64,000 nt of DNA from Xanthomonas sp. XNM01. Lineage in GTDB: Bacteria; Pseudomonadota; Gammaproteobacteria; Xanthomonadales; Xanthomonadaceae. The notes below the pieces were generated by a model. The model did no database searches. It saw only the letters and a program-made list of their open reading frames with translations, and had not been told where the DNA came from. The first letter of the stretch is position 1, and every line of letters starts with the position of its first letter. A program made the position numbers and the translations under genes. The stretch is from positions 372,001 to 436,000 of the forward strand of contig NZ_JACVAP010000001.1 in NCBI RefSeq assembly GCF_014851915.1. The letters run 5' to 3'. Shown piece by piece: positions 34,404-41,491 of the stretch.

Positions 34404-35122
34404 GCGCGGCCGGGGCAGACGCAGTGACGCCGGTGATCCGCACCATCGACCTGGGCAAGATCTATTCGGCGGGCACCGAAGCGGAGGTCGTGGCGCTGAA
34501 GGGCGTGGATCTCAGCATCGCCGCCGGCGAGTTCATCGCGATCATGGGGCCGTCCGGGTCGGGCAAGTCGACCCTGATGAACCTGATCGGGTGCCTGGAT
34601 ACGCCCAGCCATGGGCAGTACCTGTGCAACGGCGTCGACGTGGCCACGCTCGATGCCGAGGCGCTGGCGGTCCTGCGCCGCGACACCATCGGCTTCGTGT
34701 TCCAAGGCTTCAACCTGCTGCCGCGGATGAGCGCGCTGGACAACGTGGCGATGCCGCTGGGCTACACCGGCGTGCCGCCGCAGCAGCGCCGGGAACGTGC
34801 GCGCGCGGCGCTGGAGTCGGTTGGTCTGGGCGCGCGGGTCGACCACCGGCCCAGCGAGCTGTCCGGCGGCCAGCAGCAGCGTGTGGCGATCGCGCGCGCG
34901 CTGATCAACCGCCCGCCGGTGCTGCTGGCCGACGAGCCGACCGGTGCGCTCGACAGCCGCACCGGCGAGGAGATCCTGGCCCTGTTCAAGCAATTGCGCA
35001 CCGATGGCCACACCGTGGTCCTGATCACCCATGACGCCGAAGTGGCCATGCATGCCGACCGCATCTGCGTGATGCGTGACGGCGAATTGCACGAGGCCAC
35101 GCACGAGGAGCTGGCCCGATGA
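34400..35122 (+). CDS. MacB-type ABC transporter ATP-binding protein
   Basis: 240 aa. Walker A GPSGSGKST, signature LSGGQQQRVAIARA, Walker B VLLADEPTGALD and H-loop LITHD. Belongs to the LolD/MacB ATPase group. In E. coli the ATPase and permease are fused in MacB; here they are two proteins. GTG start overlapping the adaptor stop by 4 nt, and its own stop overlaps the permease ATG, so the three genes form one tightly coupled operon. Confidence 0.93.
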   Translation: MSAAGADAVTPVIRTIDLGKIYSAGTEAEVVALKGVDLSIAAGEFIAIMGPSGSGKSTLMNLIGCLDTPSHGQYLCNGVDVATLDAEALAVLRRDTIGFVFQGFNLLPRMSALDNVAMPLGYTGVPPQQRRERARAALESVGLGARVDHRPSELSGGQQQRVAIARALINRPPVLLADEPTGALDSRTGEEILALFKQLRTDGHTVVLITHDAEVAMHADRICVMRDGELHEATHEELAR

Positions 35123-36354
35123 GTTTTCTGGACATCCTGCGCACGGCGATGTTCGCCCTGCGCGGCAACTGGATGCGCAGTGCGCTGACCTCGCTGGGCG
35201 TGATCATCGGCATTGCCGCGGTGATCGTGATGGTGTCGGTCGGGCAGGGCACGCAGGCCGAGATCGAGCGCCAGCTCTCCGGCCTGGGCGCGCAGAAGCT
35301 CGACATCGGCCCGAGCATGAGCCGCGGCATGGGCGGCGTGCGCCAGGCCGCGGGCAGCTTCTTCACCCTGACCGAGGGCGACGTCGACGCGATCCGCGAC
35401 GAGATCCCGGAGGTGCAGTACGTATCCGGCTCGCTGCGCGGCAGCAGCCAGGTGGTGTACGCGGAGACCAACTGGTCCAGCAGCTGGCAGGGCATCCAGC
35501 CGGACTTCCTCCAGATCAACGGCTGGCAGATCGCCGCCGGCGAGGCGTTCCAGCCGCAGCACTACAGCGGCGACAAGGTGGTGATCCTGGGCGAGACCAC
35601 GCGCCGCGAGCTGTTCGGCGGCGAGAGCGGCATCGGCGAGACCGTGCGCATCGGTCGTACCAATTTCACCGTGGTCGGCACACTGGCGCCGAAGGGCATG
35701 AGCGGCTTCGGCCGCGACCAGGACGACATCATGATGGTGCCGCTGGATACCGCGCGCCGGCGCCTGCTCGGCGCGATCGGACTGCCGCCTTCGACGGTGA
35801 TGGACATCTCGCTGACCGTCGCCGACGCCCGCGACCTGACCTACGTGCAGGGCGAGGTCGAATCGCTGCTGCGCCAGCGGCACCGCATCGATCCCGGCGC
35901 CAACGACGACTTCCAGGTCCGCAACGTTTCGCAGATCGTCGCCACCCGCAACCAGACCACGCAGCAGATGTCCTGGCTGCTCGGTGCCGTGGCGACGATC
36001 TCGCTGATCGTCGGCGGCATCGGCATCATGAACATCATGCTGGTCTCGGTGACCGAGCGGATCCGCGAGATCGGCCTGCGTCTGGCGGTGGGTGCGGGCC
36101 CGTCGGATGTGCGCCGGCAGTTCCTCGCCGAGGCGATGCTGCTGTCGCTGGGGGGCGGCCTGCTCGGCATCCTGTTCGGCATCGCCGGTGCATTGCTGGT
36201 CGGCCAGTACAACACCGAACTGCCGATCCAGCTCAACGGCAAGGTGATCGCCCTGGCCGCGGGCTTCTCGGTCGCCACCGGCCTCTTCTTCGGCTACTAC
36301 CCGGCACGCAAGGCGTCGCAGCTGGATCCGATCGAAGCGTTGCGGCAGCAGTGA
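35119..36354 (+). CDS. MacB-type ABC transporter permease
   Basis: 411 aa. One N-terminal helix (LTSLGVIIGIAAVIVMVSVG), a MacB periplasmic core domain, and three C-terminal FtsX helices including SLIVGGIGIMNIMLVSVTER, a strongly conserved MacB signature, with REIGLRLAVGA following. It works with the preceding ATPase and adaptor in tripartite efflux. The stop TGA abuts, without any gap, the stop of the convergent TPR-oxygenase gene (TGATCA at 36352-36357). Confidence 0.93.
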   Translation: MSFLDILRTAMFALRGNWMRSALTSLGVIIGIAAVIVMVSVGQGTQAEIERQLSGLGAQKLDIGPSMSRGMGGVRQAAGSFFTLTEGDVDAIRDEIPEVQYVSGSLRGSSQVVYAETNWSSSWQGIQPDFLQINGWQIAAGEAFQPQHYSGDKVVILGETTRRELFGGESGIGETVRIGRTNFTVVGTLAPKGMSGFGRDQDDIMMVPLDTARRRLLGAIGLPPSTVMDISLTVADARDLTYVQGEVESLLRQRHRIDPGANDDFQVRNVSQIVATRNQTTQQMSWLLGAVATISLIVGGIGIMNIMLVSVTERIREIGLRLAVGAGPSDVRRQFLAEAMLLSLGGGLLGILFGIAGALLVGQYNTELPIQLNGKVIALAAGFSVATGLFFGYYPARKASQLDPIEALRQQ

Positions 36355-37743
36355 TCAGCGCAGGGGGATCACATCGAAGGCAATGCTGATCCGGGGCGTG
36401 TCCCGATGCTGATATGGCGTGGTGTGGTGAAGGAAGTACGACGGGAACAGGACAAGCAGACCGGGTTCGGGGGTGATGCAGCGGGTGTTCCAGCCATCGC
36501 CCGCCAAGCCTGTTTCGGCGGGGGGATATCCGAAAACGAGCGCCCCGTCGCGTGCATCGCTCCGGCCCGGGTCCAGATAGATCACGCCGCTCAGCCATCC
36601 GGACGGGTGGATGTGGGGTGATTGGTGGCCCCCGGCATGAAGGGCCGTGATCCATGCCTGGAGCGTCCAGCGCCTTGGAAGGGTGGCGAGCCATGGATGG
36701 TTTCGAGGGGGCATTGCCTGACTGCCAAGGCGCCGCATGTGCGCGCCAATGGCCTGCACCAGCACCTGTTGAAGCGGAGCGAGCACCGGGCTTCTGTCGA
36801 ACTCCAGCATGGCCGATTGCTGCCCGCCCACGGTCGAGCGGCCCGCGGGTTCCCAGATCAGGCCAGGATGATCGCGAGCGGCCTGTGCCAGGGCGGTGAG
36901 CTCCAGCATGTCGGAGGCCGAACAAACATGCATCAGCTCGTCATAGGCCATGAGGTGACATTCCGATGCACGATCTCCCAGCGCGTGTGACGTCATGTAC
37001 AGCCCCGCCAGTGCAGTCTGGTCTGAGGGGGCCCGCCTCAACGCCTCGGCGTACCTGAGGCGGGCCTCTGCGGGCCTTCCGGCGACAAGCAGCGCAAGGG
37101 CGTGGTCGTTCGATGCATCCGCGCCTGTTGCGCCCGCCCCCACCAGTGCTTCGAAGACCTGTAGAGCTTCGTCGGTTCTGCCCAGTGCGCGCAGTGCGTT
37201 CGCAATCCCCCTACGGACCTCGACCGCGCCTGGAGATAGATGATCCGCCTCGACATACTGCTCGAGTGCCTGCTGATGGAACCCCTGGCGGGAGCTCACG
37301 AGGGCTGCGTTCGCCCGAGCATCATGATGCGTCGGTTCAAGCAGAATGACGCGGGAAAAATCGGTATGCGCCTCCGCGAGCCGGTCGACCCTAAAAAGCG
37401 TCTCCGCTCGCTGGATGAGCACGTCCACATCGTCCGGGTCATCGACAATCAGGCGGTCGAGGTCTTCCAGCGCGTCAGTGAATCTGCCCACTGCACTGCG
37501 TACGATCGCGCGCAGTAACGTCGCATTGCTGTCGCCTTGGGCCTGTGAAAGGTATTCGTCCAACAGTGCTAGGGCCTTGTCCGCTCGCCCGGTAGTTGCC
37601 AGCAGCGCTGCATGCCGTATCGGCGCGGCGTCATCGCTGCGAGCGAGGCTTCGAAGCCTGGATTCTTCCGCCTCGATCGCTGCTGGACCGCTCCTGGCGA
37701 TGGCCTTCGCGTGCTGGATGATGCCTGCAACCCGATTGGACAT
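36355..37743 (-). CDS. TPR protein with C-terminal 2OG-Fe(II) oxygenase (PF13759-like) domain
   Basis: 462 aa. Residues ~1-270 are tetratricopeptide repeats (for example ALLDEYLSQAQGDSNATLLRA, RADKALAL, FHQQALEQYVEADHLSPGAV). Residues ~330-462 are a jelly-roll of the putative 2OG-Fe(II) oxygenase family: HIHP (His377, His379) with GWLSGVIYLDP, then LVLFPSYFLHHT (His439/440) and Arg451 in PRISIAFD, the likely iron and 2-oxoglutarate ligands. ATG at 37743 lies 8 nt after the GT41 gene stop; an in-frame ATG upstream (37815) would overlap that gene. Last gene of a four-gene minus-strand operon. Substrate unknown; hydroxylation of a protein or peptide is a guess. Confidence 0.82.
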   Translation of the reverse strand: MSNRVAGIIQHAKAIARSGPAAIEAEESRLRSLARSDDAAPIRHAALLATTGRADKALALLDEYLSQAQGDSNATLLRAIVRSAVGRFTDALEDLDRLIVDDPDDVDVLIQRAETLFRVDRLAEAHTDFSRVILLEPTHHDARANAALVSSRQGFHQQALEQYVEADHLSPGAVEVRRGIANALRALGRTDEALQVFEALVGAGATGADASNDHALALLVAGRPAEARLRYAEALRRAPSDQTALAGLYMTSHALGDRASECHLMAYDELMHVCSASDMLELTALAQAARDHPGLIWEPAGRSTVGGQQSAMLEFDRSPVLAPLQQVLVQAIGAHMRRLGSQAMPPRNHPWLATLPRRWTLQAWITALHAGGHQSPHIHPSGWLSGVIYLDPGRSDARDGALVFGYPPAETGLAGDGWNTRCITPEPGLLVLFPSYFLHHTTPYQHRDTPRISIAFDVIPLR

Positions 37744-37751
37744 GGCGGATC

Positions 37752-39659
37752 TCAAACGGCCAGGATTCGGAAAACGGATTCCAGCGTCGACGCGGTGCGC
37801 CTGATATCGAAACACCGGGACGAACGGCGCTGCGCATCCAGACGGAGACGGATGGCATTCAAGCTGGAAGGGGCGTTGCCCAGTGCCACCGCAGTGCGAA
37901 CATAATCTTCAGCATCGGAACAGACAAGTTCGGACAGGCCCAGATCCAGATTCAGGCTGGCGCTCATTCTGGACAAAGGCGTACTCCCTTGCACCGAGAG
38001 GAGAGGAAGGCCTGCCGACAGCACGGAAACCGCAGTTGCACCCGCGTTGTACCTGAAAGCGTCAAGGAAAAGATCGCAGCTGGCGGCCCGATCCTGTTGG
38101 GCATCGAACGGGAGCCGGTCAAGAAGGTGGAGACGCACCGGGTCTCCGCCGTGTTCGGCCCATGCACGAAGAAAGCCGGCCCTCGCATGGGGCTCGAGAA
38201 GGAGCGCGAGAACGCTGTTCTCCACACCATCCAAGATCGATACCCAGGCGCTGAGCAGGGGATGATCGATCTTGTAGGCGTTGTTGAAGCTAGCGAAGAC
38301 AATGGCGTCATCCGGGAAGCCGAATCTGTTCCTGTCAGGAACGGGCTGCGAAGGGGTGGCGAGGGGAAGCAGTGGGCAATCCAGCTGGATGATCCGATCC
38401 GAGTACGGCCAGTCGATCATGGTGGAGGCATTCCGATCCAGCAGGATTCCGTCCAGCCATGGGGCATTCTGGCCATGGATGAAGCCCAGCCAGCCGAGCT
38501 GGAGGGGGGCTGGCCTCCCTGCGAGCACCTTGGGACGCGCGCCCGCGGTGTAGCCGCCCAGATCGACCAGAACATCCAGGTCCGCCGAGGCGATGATGCG
38601 GGTCGCCTCCGGGTCGTTCGCCGTCGAAAGGTCGACGAAGACATCGAAGCCGGCCTTGATCTCCATGCCGACCTCGTCGGCGTGATCGAGCAGCCCATAG
38701 CCATAAACCTCGAACGCCGTACGGTCGTGGGCGCGGAACAGGCTCCTCACCAGCTGACCCACTGCATGTTCGCCGAAATCCGCGGAGAGATAGCCGACGC
38801 GGATTCTGCTACGTGATTCGCGCCTGCGCGGGGGCACGGCGGGTACGGCGCTCTCGATGAGCGCCGCGTGGCGTTGCAGGAGATGATGCTTGTGGCGCTC
38901 CGTGAGTCCGGATGATGCAAGCGCGAACGGATCCGGCAGATCCCCTTCGGTTGGCGGGCCTTCCTGCAGGCGAACCAGCAACCGCTCCAGTGTTGTTGCC
39001 TGATCCGTCAAAAGGCAGCTCACTGCCTGGGCGTGGGCAAGCCTGACGCGTGCATCGACCCTGCGCGGATGGAGGGCGCACATGCGTTCAAAACAGGCAA
39101 GGGCCAAGGGCTGGTCGCCAAGCTGGGTCGCGCACTGGCCGATGTTGGTGATCTCGCCCGGGTGTTTCGCCTCGACCATCCGATAGCAGTCGATGGCCTC
39201 ACGCCAGCGCCCCTGCGCCTGGCAGGCCTCGCCCAGATAATGCCAGGCCTCCAGACAACGGTCGTCGATCGAAAGACACTGCCTCAGTGCGTGCTCCGCT
39301 CGGGACAGGTCATGAATCCTGAGCAGGGACGTCCCTCTGACAAGCCAGGGGGCCACCTCATCCGGTAGATGCGTGATGGCCAGCCCTGCGGCGTGGGCGG
39401 CCTCGACAAGATTACCCGTCGCCCGCAGACACACGGCCAGCGCCAGGGCAGTGTCCGCCGGCGCGCCGCTCAACGAGACCGCGTGTCGAAGCACCGGTAC
39501 CGCATCGGCGTGGCGCCCGAGCTGCATCAGCAGTGCCGCGTAGTCACGATGAAGTACCGGATCGTCGGGGGAGGTCAGCATCGCACGCTCGTAAAGGCCT
39601 GCCGCCTCGGACAGGTCGCCGCGGACGTGCGCGAGGTGTGCGGCCGCCGCGTCACCCAC
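37752..39659 (-). CDS. SPINDLY/OGT-like (GT41) TPR glycosyltransferase, divergent
   Basis: 635 aa from the GTG at 39659, which overlaps the methyltransferase stop by 8 nt; the open frame goes further up to 39761, so the start is uncertain. N-terminal TPRs (~10-230) are followed by a GT41-like catalytic region: RIRVGYLSADFGEHAVGQL, VDLGGYTAGARPKVL, RPAPLQLGWLGFIHG, FASFNNAYKIDHPLLSAW (catalytic-site Lys kept) and DLFLDAFRYNAGATA. Family enzymes transfer GlcNAc, fucose or glucose to Ser/Thr or Asn of proteins. The usual NGHTT motif that binds the nucleotide phosphate reads NAGAT here, so donor use may differ or be lost. Confidence 0.82.
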   Translation of the reverse strand: MGDAAAAHLAHVRGDLSEAAGLYERAMLTSPDDPVLHRDYAALLMQLGRHADAVPVLRHAVSLSGAPADTALALAVCLRATGNLVEAAHAAGLAITHLPDEVAPWLVRGTSLLRIHDLSRAEHALRQCLSIDDRCLEAWHYLGEACQAQGRWREAIDCYRMVEAKHPGEITNIGQCATQLGDQPLALACFERMCALHPRRVDARVRLAHAQAVSCLLTDQATTLERLLVRLQEGPPTEGDLPDPFALASSGLTERHKHHLLQRHAALIESAVPAVPPRRRESRSRIRVGYLSADFGEHAVGQLVRSLFRAHDRTAFEVYGYGLLDHADEVGMEIKAGFDVFVDLSTANDPEATRIIASADLDVLVDLGGYTAGARPKVLAGRPAPLQLGWLGFIHGQNAPWLDGILLDRNASTMIDWPYSDRIIQLDCPLLPLATPSQPVPDRNRFGFPDDAIVFASFNNAYKIDHPLLSAWVSILDGVENSVLALLLEPHARAGFLRAWAEHGGDPVRLHLLDRLPFDAQQDRAASCDLFLDAFRYNAGATAVSVLSAGLPLLSVQGSTPLSRMSASLNLDLGLSELVCSDAEDYVRTAVALGNAPSSLNAIRLRLDAQRRSSRCFDIRRTASTLESVFRILAV

Positions 39660-40626
39660 GGCGCGCGACCAGCGTCCAGCCCATGCAGCGATCCGGGCGT
39701 TCGAACAGTGGCGACGCCTCCGTGCTGAAACCGGCATCCCGGAGCACGGCCCGGAGTTCATCCATTTGTGCTGTCGACAACGCGGCCCGAGTCATCTGCC
39801 GGAGTCTGAGTTCCTCGTCTTCCAGTGATTTCCTGCGCGCGAGCAGCTGCTCCTGCGCCTCCTGCCAGTGGCCACGTTCCGCATGCATCAGGGCTGTACG
39901 TACCGCCCGGATCACCGTCTCGAACATCCGCTTGGAGCTGGCGGTGCTGGCACGCTCGATCAGATCGCTTCCGGCGGCGTTGAACCGGCGACGCACGGCT
40001 TCCTGTTCGGGCGTCGGCATCGGGCTCGTGCGGGTGCCGATGACCCTGGCCATTTCCAGCGCCAGTTCCCAGAGCGGCGTCTGGCGTAGCAGATAGTCCG
40101 TGCTTTCCAGCTGCCGCTCGCTCGTTTCGGCCACGATCGAATCCCGGGTGTGCATCATCAGGGCGATCCTGCTTCGCACGGCGGCGACACGGAACGCTTC
40201 CCTGATGGCGGCGGTCTGCTCTGCATACTCGAAACCGAACTGGGAGACCAGCAGATGGACGCTTCCGTCGGCGAACGGAAGGCACTCGGCAGGCGTAGAT
40301 GGGTGAAACGTGATGCCGTCATACTGCGATTCAAGTGACGTCATGCGTGCGGGCGGATCAATGTCGGCCAGGTCGACCCCGTGGATTTCCGCATGTATCC
40401 CCCTCCGCTCGCATTCCGCCTTGCAGAGCAGCGCCAGCGGGCCGTTGCCGGTGCCGATATCCACCACCCTGTCACCGTGTTCCAGTGTGGCGAACTGTGC
40501 GCGCCAGAAGTCCGCGATCGCGCCAGCATAATTACCATCGAGGCCGGTCGCACACGAATGCAGTACGCCGCTGCGCCAGAGGCCACTCCACGGGGAGGAA
40601 GCGTCAGACGAATGGGCAGGAGCCAT
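39652..40626 (-). CDS. SAM-dependent methyltransferase (class I)
   Basis: 324 aa. Rossmann methyltransferase fold: motif I VVDIGTGNGPLALL (about residues 54-67), acidic strand-2 end EIHGVDLADID, FADGSVHLLVSQFGFEY as motif IV/post-motif. The C-terminal ~120 residues are helical and Arg/Glu-rich (HAERGHWQEAQEQLLARRKSLEDEE is partly coiled coil). Target unknown. ATG at 40626 follows the oxygenase stop by 4 nt, and its end overlaps the GT41 gene, so all are translated as one unit. Confidence 0.82.
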   Translation of the reverse strand: MAPAHSSDASSPWSGLWRSGVLHSCATGLDGNYAGAIADFWRAQFATLEHGDRVVDIGTGNGPLALLCKAECERRGIHAEIHGVDLADIDPPARMTSLESQYDGITFHPSTPAECLPFADGSVHLLVSQFGFEYAEQTAAIREAFRVAAVRSRIALMMHTRDSIVAETSERQLESTDYLLRQTPLWELALEMARVIGTRTSPMPTPEQEAVRRRFNAAGSDLIERASTASSKRMFETVIRAVRTALMHAERGHWQEAQEQLLARRKSLEDEELRLRQMTRAALSTAQMDELRAVLRDAGFSTEASPLFERPDRCMGWTLVARRG

Positions 40627-40630
40627 GGGC

Positions 40631-41311
40631 TCAGTTCCCGGAAGACTGCGTGGCCGGCCTGCACCACGCATTCAAGGCGACCACGATGCGAGGGCGCTCT
40701 CCATCGTAGGGATAGATCTCATGAACCAGATAGGAAGGAAACACGATCAATTGCCCCGGCTTGTGATTCAGAAGCCATGCTCCTTCGCGATAAGGATGCT
40801 GCATGTTTTCGTTGGCTGGATCCCGGTACATGCCCAGTCCCTGGCGTGGGTCGTGGAAACGGACGGCGCCACCTTGGGAGGATCTTGGGTCGCCTGGGTC
40901 CACGCAGTAGATGGCCGACCAGCTGGCATTGGGATGATTGTGCGAGGTCTGAAATCCCCCGGTGCGCGTGACATGGAACCAGGAGTGCATGTCCAGCGCG
41001 AAGCGCGCCATCTGCTGCTCATCGTACTGGTTGATGCCCTGGATGAAGTTCAGAAGCGTGGCCTGGATGAAGCCGAACAGGTGGCGGATGGCAGCTTCCG
41101 GGCGGGCATGCAGGAAGAAATTGCTTTCGAAGATGCCGAACTGCGTATCCCGGGCGGTCGCGTCGCGGTGCAGGTCTCCCTGGCTTTCCATGCCAAGGAA
41201 AAGTGCGGCGAGCTGCGCGTTGAGTGTGGATGCGCCGGGCATGTGTGCCTGCATCATCGGTACCGCATAGAGCGGAAACACGGTGGCCTGGATCTGGTCC
41301 GAATGGGTCAT
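40631..41311 (-). CDS. 2OG-Fe(II) oxygenase (PF13759-like), single domain
   Basis: 226 aa. Putative 2-oxoglutarate/Fe(II) oxygenase: TSHNHPNASWSAIYCVDPGD (His124, His126), LIVFPSYLVHEIYPY (His197) and Arg208 in PRIVVALN, the same pattern as the C-terminal domain of the TPR oxygenase at the other end of the operon. Start at 41311 (MTHSDQ) is favoured because VFPLYAVPM is the usual N-terminus of the family; ATG at 41347 is an alternative, and neither has a strong Shine-Dalgarno. First gene of the operon, ~130 nt downstream of a strong terminator that closes the TonB-dependent receptor gene. Confidence 0.82.
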   Translation of the reverse strand: MTHSDQIQATVFPLYAVPMMQAHMPGASTLNAQLAALFLGMESQGDLHRDATARDTQFGIFESNFFLHARPEAAIRHLFGFIQATLLNFIQGINQYDEQQMARFALDMHSWFHVTRTGGFQTSHNHPNASWSAIYCVDPGDPRSSQGGAVRFHDPRQGLGMYRDPANENMQHPYREGAWLLNHKPGQLIVFPSYLVHEIYPYDGERPRIVVALNAWCRPATQSSGN

Positions 41312-41438
41312 TGCTGGATCTGCCGACGAAGCATCAATGATCAGCATCTGCCGATGCCGTCTGTCAAGCATGCCAGAGACGGGCTCTGGTCGAGAGTTGA
41401 TAGCCGCTTCTCCGCCACGCATCTACCCGATGCCCCCC

Positions 41439-41473
41439 CAAAAAAAGACGGCCCGCACTGGGCGGGCCGTCTT
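41439..41473 (-). terminator. Intrinsic terminator of the TonB-dependent receptor gene
   Basis: A perfect 12-bp stem (41445-41456 with 41462-41473, loop ACTGG on the plus strand) is followed on the minus strand by seven U residues (A-run at 41440-41446). It begins 18 nt past the receptor stop. Confidence 0.93.
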
Positions 41474-41491
41474 CCATCATTCACCGAGTGA

